Assembly (NCBI GenBank): GCA_003132025.1
Contig: PKWJ01000026.1
Span: 1 to 54,577, forward strand
Direction: 5' to 3'
DNA length: 54,577 nucleotides
Origin: Gammaproteobacteria bacterium
Lineage (GTDB): Bacteria > Pseudomonadota > Gammaproteobacteria > Steroidobacterales > Steroidobacteraceae
Shown here: piece after piece, positions 33,436 through 42,350 of the stretch
How positions within the stretch are numbered: the first letter of the stretch is position 1
How the letters are laid out: each line of letters opens with the position of its first letter
The notes under the pieces: model-generated
The model's database searches: none
What the model was told of the DNA's origin: nothing
The model's input: the letters and a program-made list of their open reading frames with translations, nothing else
Translations under genes and position numbers: made by a program

Positions 33436-34842
33436 ATGACCGAACCGGTACTCATCAGAAGCAGCATGCTGATCGCCCTGATGGTGGTGATCCTGACGGT
33501 CACCCCACCGCTGGTGGCCCTGGCGTCGCTCTACATCGTGGTGCGCGTCTGGCACATCTCGTTCGAGCATGCGCCGGCCGCGCTCGCGATCATCATCACA
33601 CTGCAGTTCCTGGTGCTGACGGATCCGCCGCGCGATCTCAGCACGCAATTGACCTGGCGCCCGGTCGTGGCAGCGTTCAGCGTGGTGGTGCGATGGACGC
33701 TGCTGGTGGTGCTGCTGCTGATCGTGGGGCACTCCAGCAATTCGATCAGCGGCTATCCGCACCGGGCATTTCAGACCTGGGCGTTCCTCACCCCGGTGGC
33801 GCTGATCATGAGTACGCTGGCAGTGGGCCTGATGATGCGGCGCGTGGTATTGAGTGCCGTCGGCGGCCGCAAGGTCATCTTCGCCGGCTACAACAGCAGC
33901 AGCCTCGCCCTGGCCCGCACCCTCGAGAGCAACGTGGCGTTGCGTCTGCAGGTGGAAGGGTTCTTCGACGACCGTGGCTCCGACCGGCTGAACATGGAAG
34001 CCGACACACGCCTGGTCGGGCGACTGTCGGAAGTGGCGGACTTTGCCAAAGAGCACGATATCGACGTGATCTTCATCGCGCTGCCGATTCGACACATCAA
34101 GCGCGTCCTGGATTTGCTCGACGATCTGCGCGACACGACCGCGTCGATCTACTATGTGCCCGATATCTTCGTGTTCGACCTGATCCAGGCGCGATCGAGT
34201 GAGCTCAATGGCATCCCGGTGGTCGCGATGTGCGAGACGCCGTTCTATGGCTATCGCGGCCTGACCAAGCGCCTGATCGACATCGGTGTTTCGGTATCGT
34301 TCCTGGTCCTGGGCTCCCCGCTGCTGCTGCTGGTCGCGCTGCTGGTGAAGGTGTCGTCGCCGGGTCCGGTCGTTTTCCGGCAGCGCCGTTATGGCCTCGA
34401 CGGCCACGAAATCACGGTCTACAAGTTTCGCACCATGATCGTGACCGAGGATGGCGAGCAGGTACGCCAGGCCTCGCGTAGCGACAGCCGCATCACGCGG
34501 ATCGGCGGCTTCCTGAGGCGCTATTCGCTCGACGAGCTGCCGCAGTTCATCAACGTGTTGCAGGGCCGGATGAGCCTCGTGGGGCCACGGCCGCACGCCG
34601 TAGCCCACAACGAGCAGTATCGCACGCTGATCAAGGGCTACATGGTGCGGCACAAAGTGCGGCCGGGCATCACCGGGCTGGCGCAGATCAACGGTGCGCG
34701 CGGCGAGACGTCGAAACTGGAAGACATGGAGGCGCGCATCAAGCTCGACCTCGAATATCTTCGTGGCTGGTCGCCGCTTCTGGACATCAAGATCATGGCG
34801 CGAACCTTCGTGAAGATTTTCCGCGACCCCAACGCCTATTAA
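33436..34842 (+). CDS. Polyprenyl-phosphate hexose-1-phosphate transferase (WcaJ/GumD type)
   Basis: Initiating enzyme of polysaccharide repeat-unit assembly; it moves a hexose-1-phosphate from a nucleotide sugar to undecaprenyl phosphate at the inner membrane. It has 468 residues from the ATG at 33436. Four N-terminal membrane segments are followed by a cytoplasmic CoA-binding-like domain (GRKVIFAGYNSSSLALARTL), then a membrane helix and the catalytic domain. The latter has KRLIDIGVSVSFL, SSPGPVVFRQRRYGLDG, YKFRTM, DELPQFINVLQGRMSLVGPRPH and PGITGLAQINGARGE. The substrate, often glucose-1-phosphate, cannot be fixed from sequence. Confidence 0.95.
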   Translation: MTEPVLIRSSMLIALMVVILTVTPPLVALASLYIVVRVWHISFEHAPAALAIIITLQFLVLTDPPRDLSTQLTWRPVVAAFSVVVRWTLLVVLLLIVGHSSNSISGYPHRAFQTWAFLTPVALIMSTLAVGLMMRRVVLSAVGGRKVIFAGYNSSSLALARTLESNVALRLQVEGFFDDRGSDRLNMEADTRLVGRLSEVADFAKEHDIDVIFIALPIRHIKRVLDLLDDLRDTTASIYYVPDIFVFDLIQARSSELNGIPVVAMCETPFYGYRGLTKRLIDIGVSVSFLVLGSPLLLLVALLVKVSSPGPVVFRQRRYGLDGHEITVYKFRTMIVTEDGEQVRQASRSDSRITRIGGFLRRYSLDELPQFINVLQGRMSLVGPRPHAVAHNEQYRTLIKGYMVRHKVRPGITGLAQINGARGETSKLEDMEARIKLDLEYLRGWSPLLDIKIMARTFVKIFRDPNAY

Positions 34843-35444
34843 GCGAACCGGGCGAGCTGTCGGCGATCATCGAGCTGTGTCGCCGGCGACGCGCGCAGCA
34901 ATGCATCGCAGCCGGGCTGACTGTATACAAGGGCACGGTCGGTCGTGTGCCAGCCCGCACTGCCCTCCGGCACCTGAGCGATCCATCAGTGGCTGAACCC
35001 ATCAGACGTTACCAGCGTGCGGTACCGCAGATTAAGCCAGAACGCATCGAGCGCACCAGTACAGTGCAGTCACACGCAGCGGACTATGCGGACCCAGCAG
35101 TCATGGATGCGTTGGGCCGAAACAGGAAATACTGCGCTGCTGCGAATTCGCGGCGGCCGGAGACATTGATCAAGAACAGCACATCGGCATCAATGCTGTG
35201 ATGCAGCATTGATGCATTTCGCCCGTCCGATAGCTCGCGTGCCTCACGAGTTGCACGCCTCAGCAAGCTTCGCCTCCCCACGTTGTGTGAGCGATGCACG
35301 GAACCTGCGCTGCTGAGAGCTTATGATTAGGATTGCACTGCAAGACTCGACCCCATGGTCGTGACCGCGGCCGATCTGTCAGGAACCATCATCGATGTCG
35401 ACACGCAATGATCTGATCATCGCCTGCATGGGGTTTGCCGCAGC
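34843..35444. other. 602-base intergenic region with no supported gene
   Basis: The region lies between the sugar phosphotransferase and the C-methyltransferase. A plus-strand reading of 84 codons (34947-35201) and a minus-strand reading of 71 codons (35299-35084) overlap, have no ribosome binding site or family motif, and differ in composition from the neighbours. A strong hairpin sits at 35187-35215. The segment may be a remnant of rearrangement, but nothing identifies its source. Confidence 0.6.
35187..35215. repeat. 12-bp perfect inverted repeat (hairpin)
   Basis: Arms GCATCAATGCTG and CAGCATTGATGC are exact reverse complements around the loop TGATG. The stem is less GC-rich than the surroundings. 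Only ATTTC follows, so it is a poor intrinsic terminator. It lies 345 bases after the stop of the sugar phosphotransferase gene. Confidence 0.75.
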
Positions 35445-36713
35445 GTGAGCGTGCTTGCTGCCGATTCTGAGACGCCCAGCGCTTCGACTCCCGGGTGCCG
35501 GTTTTGCGGCCAGACACTGCGGACCACATTCGTCGATCTGGGCATGTCACCGTTGTGCCAGACTCACATCGAGCCGCACCAGCTCAACCATATGGAGCCC
35601 TTTTATCCGCTGCATGCCTGGGTGTGTGAGCGCTGTTTCCTGGTGCAGCTGGAGGAATACGTGGCCCCGGCCAGCATTTTCAGCGACTACGCCTATTTTT
35701 CTTCCTACGCCGACAGCTGGGTAGAGCACGCGCGCAACTACAGTGTGCTCATGCGTGAGCGCTTCGGCATTGGGCCGGATAGCCTGGTCATGGAGATCGC
35801 GAGCAACGACGGTTACCTGCTGCAGCATTTCGTCGCCGCAAGCGTGCCGGTGCTGGGCATCGAGCCGGCGGCCAACATCGCCAAAGTCGCGCAGGACAAG
35901 GGCATTCGCACCGAGGTGTGCTTTCATGGCCGCACCAGTGCCGACACGATCGTCGCCAAGTATGGCCAGGCAGATCTACTGCTCGGCAACAATGTCCTGG
36001 CACACGTGCCGGACCTGAATGACTTCGTTGCCGGCATGAAACGTCTGCTCAAACCCAGCGGCGTCATCACCATGGAATTTCCGCACTTGCAGCGACTGAT
36101 GGAACAGAACCAGTTCGACACGATCTATCACGAGCACTTCAGTTATTTTTCGTTCTTCACGGCTGAACAAGTGTTTGCGGCGCATGGCTTGACGCTGTTC
36201 GATGTGGACGAGCTGTCCACCCATGGGGGCTCCATCCGCATCTATGCGCGCCACACCGGCGATAATTTCAAGCCGGTATCCGAGCGGGCGAAGCAACTGC
36301 GGGCACGCGAGCTCGCGTTGGGCTTCAACCGTCTGCACACCTATCAGAACTTCGCCGAGCAGGTGAAATCCACCAAGCGGAAAATCCTTTCGTTGCTGAT
36401 CGACCTGAAAGAGCGGGGCAAGACTATCGTTGGCTATGGGGCACCCGGAAAGGGCAATACGCTGCTGAATTATTGCGGCATCCGCACCGATCTGCTCAGC
36501 TTCACCGTCGACCGGAATCCGCACAAGCAGGGCAAGTACACGCCGGGTACGCACATTCCGATCCTCTCGCCTGACAGGATCCGCGACGCCCGGCCGGACT
36601 ACGTATTTATCCTGCCGTGGAATCTAAAGGCTGAGATCAGCGCGCAGATGAGCTTCGTGCGTGAATGGGGCGGTCGATTTATCGTCCCGATTCCGGAGCC
36701 GCAAATCCTGTAG
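35445..36713 (+). CDS. Zinc-binding SAM-dependent sugar C-methyltransferase
   Basis: 422-residue protein with the three-part architecture of NDP-sugar C-methyltransferases (TylC3/NovU type). The N-terminal zinc domain has Cys18, Cys21, Cys61 and Cys64. The SAM-binding Rossmann domain has VMEIASNDGYLLQHF and LLLGNNVLAHVPDLNDF, and YHEHFSYFSF carries the conserved His pair near the active site. A C-terminal domain has IVGYGAPGKGNTLLNYCGI and FTVDRNPHKQGKYTPG. Relatives methylate C3 of 4-keto-6-deoxy sugars to give branched sugars. The start is a GTG at 35445 with no strong ribosome binding site. Confidence 0.92.
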   Translation: MSVLAADSETPSASTPGCRFCGQTLRTTFVDLGMSPLCQTHIEPHQLNHMEPFYPLHAWVCERCFLVQLEEYVAPASIFSDYAYFSSYADSWVEHARNYSVLMRERFGIGPDSLVMEIASNDGYLLQHFVAASVPVLGIEPAANIAKVAQDKGIRTEVCFHGRTSADTIVAKYGQADLLLGNNVLAHVPDLNDFVAGMKRLLKPSGVITMEFPHLQRLMEQNQFDTIYHEHFSYFSFFTAEQVFAAHGLTLFDVDELSTHGGSIRIYARHTGDNFKPVSERAKQLRARELALGFNRLHTYQNFAEQVKSTKRKILSLLIDLKERGKTIVGYGAPGKGNTLLNYCGIRTDLLSFTVDRNPHKQGKYTPGTHIPILSPDRIRDARPDYVFILPWNLKAEISAQMSFVREWGGRFIVPIPEPQIL

Positions 36714-36871
36714 CGGCGGAGCGTGAGCGCGGCGGGCCGCCATACACGCGAGCATGCTAGCATCGTTAATTTACAGATTCGGGAGGCGATAAACTTGTCG
36801 GTGCGATCAGCGCCTGGGCGCAGAAAACCGGTTCCGCGCGGCCGGTGCGGAGAATACGAGGGCTGGGGTTG

Positions 36872-39064
36872 ATGCGTCCGGCGCGCAATCCGGTGCAGAG
36901 CAGCGCAACGCCAGTGGCGGCCGGCGGCGGCGACGTGCTGCTGCTGTCGATGCGTCGGCTGGCCGATCTGGTCGCCTACTGCATGGTCTATGAATTCGAA
37001 GACGTCATCAGCGAGGTGACGGCGGCCGATCGTATCGAGGCCGATGATGAGGCGGCCCTGGAGCTGTCGCGCCGCGCCTACAAGCTGACGCGGTACCTGA
37101 CCGGCTCGCGCAAAGTGGCCCGGACACTGTCCCCGCGGCCTTCGCTGGTGCCGCTGCAGCGCAATTACGAGCTGTTTTTCCCGATCTTCAATCACACGCA
37201 TGAGCTCTACACGCTCGCTACCATCCCCGATTGGCGCAAGCGCTGCCGCTACGCGGCCTGCTATGTAAGCGAAGTATGGCCGCATCTGCTGCCACGCTAC
37301 CTGCTGGAGCAGTTAGCCGACTTCGATCATGTCTTCCTGGGCTCCTATCACTGCGTCGAAGAAGTGGGCCGGATCACCGGCCGACCCTGCAGCTATCTGC
37401 CGCCGGCGGTCGACGTGCTGCGCTTTGCCCCGGCGCCGCAGTTTCCAGCGCGCACGATCGATGTCTACAACATCGGCCGGCGCTCGCAACTCACGCACCA
37501 GGTTCTCATGCGCTCGGCGCTCGAGCGACAGATCCTCTACTGCTACGACACCATCGCCGCCAGCGGCGTTGATCGAAAGCAGCGCACTTTCAGGGTCCAG
37601 GACAGCGGAGAGCATCGCTTGCTGCTGGCCAGCATGCTGCAGCGTACTCGTTACTTCTTCGCCAATCGCGCACGCATCAACGAGCCCGAGTACACGCGCG
37701 GCCGTGATGAGGTGTCGGGGCGCTTCTACGAGGGCGCCGCCGCCGGCGCGGTGATGATCGGCGAGCCACCACGCCTGGAGTCCTTCGGCCAGGAGTTCGA
37801 TTGGACCGACGCGGTCATTCACGTACCGTTCGATTCACCGGACATCATGCAGATTCTGGCCCGACTGGATGCCGAGCCGGAGCGCCTGGCGCGCGCCCGT
37901 CGCAACAACATCACCCAGGCCGCATTGCGGCATGATTGGCTGCATAGACTTCTTACCGTCTTCAACACCTTCCATCTGGCCCCTACGCCGGCCATGCTCC
38001 AGCGGCAGCAGCGCCTACAGGCCCTGGCCGACCTGCCCGAGGCTGTCTGGCCTGCCGAAATCGAGCGCTTGGCTAAATCACCGGTCAGCGAACGCCGCTC
38101 GCCTATGTTCAGCGTAATCGTGCCGACCCACAACCGCGCCGGCATCGTCGGCAGGGCGCTGCGCAGCATAGATGCACAGACTTTCCGTGACTACGAAGTG
38201 ATCGTAGTGGACGATGGCTCCACGGATTCGACCCCCGAATATCTGGAGGCGGTGCGCGGACCGCGATATCGATTGATCAGAAACGACCGGAGCCTCGGGG
38301 TCAGCGCCGCCCGCAATCGAGGCATCGGCGCCGCCACCGGGCAATGGATCGCGTTCCTGGATGACGACGATGAGCTGCGTCCCCAGGCGCTCGCGGCGTT
38401 GTACGACCGCTTGAATTCCTGCCCTCAACTGGACTTTCTGTGGGGCGGCCGTCTGGTTCATGAAATGGATCTCGCTGGCCGCTGTATCGCGCTGCGCGAG
38501 GACGACTGGAACGGGCTTCCAACAACACTGAGCGGCTCTTCATTCCTGAACCTGGTACTGCGCATTGCCACCAACTCGGCGTTCACCGTCCGACGCTCGG
38601 TTCTACAGGCCCTCGGTGGCTTCGATGAGCAACTGCGTGTGTCCGAGGATCGCGATTTGTTTATCGCGCTGGCAAAGTGCGGGTACGTGGGCGCGGCCGT
38701 TCCGCAACGTCTCATGGATGTGGCCGAACGCAGCACCAGCCTGAGTCGAAGCGTGGGCGGCCGAGCCGGCGCCGAAATAGACCTGCAGGTCATCAACAAG
38801 CACCGCGAGTATCTCTACCGGCCAGAGCACCAGGAATTTCTCACCAGTTACCTGGTAGCCGTATTTGCTGGCTTCCTGAGGGCCGGAAATCGCGGTTCAG
38901 CCATGCAAATGTTCGGCGAGCTGCGGAAGCGCGGGGTGCGCAACCTCAGCGTGCTGCGACAGTACGTGCGTCACGCGCCTGAGTTTCGGGCCCTGAAGGC
39001 GCTGTTTCAATACGATGCAGTTCGTCGAATCGTAAACGGCCTCGGAAATTCGCAGTCAGCCTGA
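36872..39064 (+). CDS. Two-domain glycosyltransferase (CgeB-like plus GT2)
   Basis: 730-residue cytoplasmic protein from the ATG at 36872, preceded by GGGCTGGGG. The N-terminal part (about 20-380) resembles CgeB/DUF3880-type GT-B glycosyltransferases, ending in the donor-binding signature GRFYEGAAAGAVMIGEPP. The C-terminal part (about 410-700) is a GT2 transferase with FSVIVPTHNRAGIVGRAL, IVVDDGSTDSTPEYL and the metal-binding AFLDDDDE. The fusion suggests two successive sugars are added by one polypeptide. It follows the C-methyltransferase after 158 bases. Donors and acceptors are unknown. Confidence 0.85.
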   Translation: MRPARNPVQSSATPVAAGGGDVLLLSMRRLADLVAYCMVYEFEDVISEVTAADRIEADDEAALELSRRAYKLTRYLTGSRKVARTLSPRPSLVPLQRNYELFFPIFNHTHELYTLATIPDWRKRCRYAACYVSEVWPHLLPRYLLEQLADFDHVFLGSYHCVEEVGRITGRPCSYLPPAVDVLRFAPAPQFPARTIDVYNIGRRSQLTHQVLMRSALERQILYCYDTIAASGVDRKQRTFRVQDSGEHRLLLASMLQRTRYFFANRARINEPEYTRGRDEVSGRFYEGAAAGAVMIGEPPRLESFGQEFDWTDAVIHVPFDSPDIMQILARLDAEPERLARARRNNITQAALRHDWLHRLLTVFNTFHLAPTPAMLQRQQRLQALADLPEAVWPAEIERLAKSPVSERRSPMFSVIVPTHNRAGIVGRALRSIDAQTFRDYEVIVVDDGSTDSTPEYLEAVRGPRYRLIRNDRSLGVSAARNRGIGAATGQWIAFLDDDDELRPQALAALYDRLNSCPQLDFLWGGRLVHEMDLAGRCIALREDDWNGLPTTLSGSSFLNLVLRIATNSAFTVRRSVLQALGGFDEQLRVSEDRDLFIALAKCGYVGAAVPQRLMDVAERSTSLSRSVGGRAGAEIDLQVINKHREYLYRPEHQEFLTSYLVAVFAGFLRAGNRGSAMQMFGELRKRGVRNLSVLRQYVRHAPEFRALKALFQYDAVRRIVNGLGNSQSA

Positions 39065-39086
39065 GGCCTCATTCAGCCCGCGGCAT

Positions 39087-40208
39087 TCAAGCTACGCGGA
39101 TTGAGTTTCGCAGCAGTGCCACGACATGCTCGGCAATCGCCAACGATGCGGTCAGACCCGGCGACTCTATGCCGTACAGGGCGACGTACGGGCGGTCGCC
39201 GTGATCGGATGGGCCACGGATGCAAAAATCGGCCGCAGGCTGGCCAGCCTCGCTGATCTTGGGTCTGATGCCGGTATATGCCGGCTGCAGCCGCGAGTCA
39301 TCCAATTGCGGATAGTAGAGTCGGATCGCCTCGGCGAAATTCGCCCTGCGTGTCTCGTCGAAGCTGTAATCGACATGCTCGATCCATTGTACGTCCGGAC
39401 CAAAGCGCGCGGCGCCGCTCATATCGAGCGTCACATGCGTGCCGAGCCCGGCTGTGTTGGCCACCGGATACACCAGGTGGTGAAACGGCGAACGGCCGGT
39501 CAGTGAAAAATAGTAACCCTTGGCGAGAAAGCGCCTTGGAATGGCCGGCGCCGGGACTCCTAGGATAGCCTGTGAAACATTTTGTGTATTGAGCCCGGCG
39601 CAGTTGACCACGGCGGCAGCGCGCACGGCGATGGGCGCCGTACCGCCGATTTCCAGCGCAATCTCACGCCCGTGCAGCCTGCCACCCATGACCGGACTGT
39701 TGAGTGCGAGCACCCCGCCGTGAGCTTCCAGATCCGACTGGTACGCCAGCATCAGCCCATGGGAATCGACAATGCCGGTGGAGGGCGACAGCAGCGCTGC
39801 GGCACAGCGTACTTCCGGCTCCAGCTCCGCAGCCTCCTTGGCCGTAAGCCGTTGCAGATCAGTCACGCCATTGGCAGCGGCCTGGGCCTCGTATTTTGCC
39901 AGCGTCGGAGCCTCCTCCATCGAGGTCGCCACAATCAGCTTACCGATTCGCCGATGCTCGACGGAGTTCAAGGCACAGTAGCGATACAGCAGCTCTCGCC
40001 CGCGCACGCAAAACCGCGCTTTCATCGACCCGGTCGGATAGTAGATGCCGGCGTGAATAACTTCGGAGTTTCGGCTGCTGATTCCGGTGCCGATGGCACT
40101 CTCGGACTCGAGCACAATCACCTCTCGGCCCGAGTGCGCCAGCGTCCGAGCAACGGCGAGGCCGACGACTCCGGCGCCGATCACTGCGCAATCGATCCGC
40201 TCAGTCAT
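39087..40208 (-). CDS. FAD-dependent oxidoreductase (LhgO-like, DAO family)
   Basis: 373-residue flavoprotein. The FAD loop is VIGAGVVGLAVARTL near the N-terminus, followed by ESESAIGTGISSRNSEVIHAGIYYPTGSMKARFCVRGRELLY, here named in parts: the ISSRNSEVIHAG and YYPTGSMKA segments are hallmarks of L-2-hydroxyglutarate oxidases. The C-terminal GIRPKI and FCIRGPSDHG also fit. LhgO oxidises L-2-hydroxyglutarate to 2-oxoglutarate with electrons to quinone. Here the gene is 87 bases downstream of a 2-oxoglutarate-dependent dioxygenase gene, inside a polysaccharide locus, so another hydroxy-acid or sugar-acid substrate is possible. Confidence 0.87.
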   Translation of the reverse strand: MTERIDCAVIGAGVVGLAVARTLAHSGREVIVLESESAIGTGISSRNSEVIHAGIYYPTGSMKARFCVRGRELLYRYCALNSVEHRRIGKLIVATSMEEAPTLAKYEAQAAANGVTDLQRLTAKEAAELEPEVRCAAALLSPSTGIVDSHGLMLAYQSDLEAHGGVLALNSPVMGGRLHGREIALEIGGTAPIAVRAAAVVNCAGLNTQNVSQAILGVPAPAIPRRFLAKGYYFSLTGRSPFHHLVYPVANTAGLGTHVTLDMSGAARFGPDVQWIEHVDYSFDETRRANFAEAIRLYYPQLDDSRLQPAYTGIRPKISEAGQPAADFCIRGPSDHGDRPYVALYGIESPGLTASLAIAEHVVALLRNSIRVA

Positions 40209-40295
40209 GGTTCGCTCGCAGGCAAATCCAACCCGGCATCGGCAATGCGAACGCGACTACTGGCGCGCGACCCTGCCGACGCGAAAGTCAAGCGG

Positions 40296-41201
40296 TCAAA
40301 CCGCCATGCACACCGGTTGTGGCGGACCGGATTGGTAGAGCTCGAGCACCGCCTGCGGCAAGTGCGTCAGGTCGCTGCAACGCAAGTAGTCGTACATCGT
40401 ACTGCCGGTGCATTGCGAATCGATATTCGCAGCACCCTTTAGGCGCATCGCATCCTCGGAATTTACTGTACGAAAGTCGATGCTGAAGCGAGTACGCCCG
40501 GACAGATTCGGCACCGATGAGTGCAACTGCGCTCCTGAAAAGACGATAAGGCCGCCGGGCGGGGGAACAAGACGAATGTCCGGTTCCGGCGCCACCGGCT
40601 CCAGAGCCTTCGGCTGGGGGCGAGTGTCGGTGCCGATCTGCTCGGCAGCACTGAACCTGTTTACTTGGTTCCAGCGTTGATAGTCAAATGTGTTCGAGCT
40701 ATTGCGAAGCGCCGTCCCCCAATACGCTGGGTGGAAGGCCATGCCGTTATCCGCAGTAAGCCCCGAAATCGGCAGCCACCAGTTGAGCTGACACATCGGC
40801 GCCGAATACCAAGTGTCGCGATGCGGATGAAAGGCGTAGGCAATTCCGGTCGTGAGGAAATTGTCGCTGGTAGATGACCGCATCCTTGGCACGTCGAAGT
40901 AGGTGTTCGCCTGGTCGCAGCCCAAGGCCGTGAGAATCCCCGGCAGCAATCGCTTGCACTCCGGATGGTGTATGAAACGTGGTTTGAGCTCCGCAAGCAC
41001 CGCCGCGTACTCGGGAACCGGCATCTCATATTGCGCCCGCTCCGGGTCACGGCTGCCAAAGGCGTGCGACATCAACTCACGCGCCAATGCCACTAGCTCG
41101 AGCGCCGGCTTTATAGGCGAATAGATATAGAGATCGCCGCTGTACAGCCGCCGGCGCCGTTCATCGTCGGCGTCAGTCGAATCAAAATGGATATTTGCCA
41201 T
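40296..41201 (-). CDS. PhyH-like Fe(II)/2-oxoglutarate dioxygenase
   Basis: 301-residue non-haem iron oxygenase from the ATG at 41201, preceded by GGGAG. The facial triad is visible: His127 and Asp129 in FHPHRDTWYSAP, and distal His227 in GAQLHSSVPNLSGRTRFSID, with Arg237 or Arg239 for 2-oxoglutarate. GGLIVFSGAQLHSS is typical of the phytanoyl-CoA dioxygenase superfamily. It would hydroxylate an organic substrate using O2 and 2-oxoglutarate. It heads a leftward pair with the LhgO-like gene. Its substrate is unknown; a sugar, lipid or amino-acid decoration are all possible. Confidence 0.83.
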   Translation of the reverse strand: MANIHFDSTDADDERRRRLYSGDLYIYSPIKPALELVALARELMSHAFGSRDPERAQYEMPVPEYAAVLAELKPRFIHHPECKRLLPGILTALGCDQANTYFDVPRMRSSTSDNFLTTGIAYAFHPHRDTWYSAPMCQLNWWLPISGLTADNGMAFHPAYWGTALRNSSNTFDYQRWNQVNRFSAAEQIGTDTRPQPKALEPVAPEPDIRLVPPPGGLIVFSGAQLHSSVPNLSGRTRFSIDFRTVNSEDAMRLKGAANIDSQCTGSTMYDYLRCSDLTHLPQAVLELYQSGPPQPVCMAV

Positions 41202-41680
41202 GGAGTTACTCCCTGGTACCACGAGGCTCGATAGCAACGACAGTCCTCATTTCCTCACTCCTGCGTCAGACATTTCGCGCGGTCGGCGCAAGCAGTGCGC
41301 CACGAATGCCTCCGTGACCCGCGCCCGACCCAACCCGCATTAGCCGCCGATCGAAATCTTATTCGATCTGCGCAGCGCGGTTCGGGGATTTGAGCCGTAT
41401 GAGCCGCTTAAGGATGCGACATGCGCAGGGGGCGCGAACGAGCACAGTTGACTCAAACGGCGCCCTCATCTCCCGACCCAAACCAAAACGGTCGTGCACG
41501 ATATTGGCATAAGGATGATCGTGCATCATAGGCGCGATTCACAACTTCAGAAGCGGGCAGCCGCAGGACATAATGAGCGCGGTTGCCGGTCTTGCGCGCA
41601 ACCAGCGGAGGTTCCCGGTTGGGCGGATTTTCCGGTTGCCGGGCCCGGTGTCGCGGCGTCGCGCCGGGAAGGCGGTATCG
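41202..41680. other. 479-base intergenic region with a small inverted repeat
   Basis: The region lies between the dioxygenase start and the PIG-L stop, both on the minus strand, and presumably holds the promoter of the dioxygenase-FAD pair. It contains an inverted repeat GATCGAA-ATCTTA-TTCGATC (41349-41368), about 150 bases upstream of the dioxygenase start, which could be an operator. Open readings here show no family motif, and I support no gene. Confidence 0.5.
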
Positions 41681-42340
41681 TCACTCAAGCAGAAATTTGC
41701 TCAGGTGGAAACCTTCAGCCCACCCGGATTCACCGCCGGACTCGACTCCACGCACCCGCATCAGTCCGCGAAAGGTCTCCTCGTCGAACCAGCGTTTGGC
41801 GCGCTGCGTCCGATAGCAGCTGCATAGAATGGATATCTTTCGTTCCACTTGGGCACGCGTCAGTGCCACATAGGCAGAAGGGGTCGTCAGGTCGCCCTCA
41901 TATTTCGGGATTTCATATTCCATGACCAAATGACTGCGGAATGTATTCCAAGTCAGCTCCGCGATTACACGATGATCCTGATGCAGATCGGCGCGATGAT
42001 GGCTGAAGATGAGGTCGGGATCTGGCAGCTGTTTGAGCGATTCAAATACCTCTTTGATGGCGGCATACTGCGCGGGGAAAAAGCCGTCGCGAAATTGGTG
42101 CACCAGCACATCTGCCTTGCCGGCGCGACGCAAGAACCGCCGGGCGCTGGCTCTGAGTTCGCGCGCGCGCACCGCGGTCGAGCCCATCACGACCCAGGCG
42201 ACCTGTGCACCGCGGTAACGCTCCAGCAGACTGAGTAGCGTTCCACCGCAACCGATTTCGATATCGTCACAGTGCGCGCCAATGCAGAGGATCTGCAGCC
42301 GCTTGCGCTCGCTGAGTTTCGTTAACCCGAGTACTCGCAT
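41681..42340 (-). CDS. PIG-L/LmbE-family deacetylase
   Basis: 219-residue zinc deacetylase of the PIG-L fold. Family members remove N-acetyl groups from amino sugars. The first motif is IGAHCDDIEIGCGGT (usual AHPDDE, with Cys in place of Pro as often seen in polysaccharide-locus members). The second is HHRADLHQDHR. It ends the operon SDR-rfbC-DUF4910-rfbF-pigL, 10 bases after rfbF. By position it probably deacetylates an intermediate or finished amino sugar of this locus; that is inference. Confidence 0.92.
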   Translation of the reverse strand: MRVLGLTKLSERKRLQILCIGAHCDDIEIGCGGTLLSLLERYRGAQVAWVVMGSTAVRARELRASARRFLRRAGKADVLVHQFRDGFFPAQYAAIKEVFESLKQLPDPDLIFSHHRADLHQDHRVIAELTWNTFRSHLVMEYEIPKYEGDLTTPSAYVALTRAQVERKISILCSCYRTQRAKRWFDEETFRGLMRVRGVESGGESGWAEGFHLSKFLLE

Positions 42341-42350
42341 GTTCCATTCA

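Noticed and set aside
33226-34653. 475-codon minus-strand reading opposite the sugar phosphotransferase
   Set aside because: Most of it is antisense to the phosphotransferase; only its last ~22 codons resemble a real protein, and those belong to the DegT remnant.
34947-35201. 84-codon plus-strand reading in the gap before the C-methyltransferase
   Set aside because: No ribosome binding site, no motif, and an equally long overlapping reading on the other strand.
41494-41925. 143-codon plus-strand reading near the PIG-L gene
   Set aside because: It overlaps the PIG-L gene antisense for more than half its length and has no protein-like composition.
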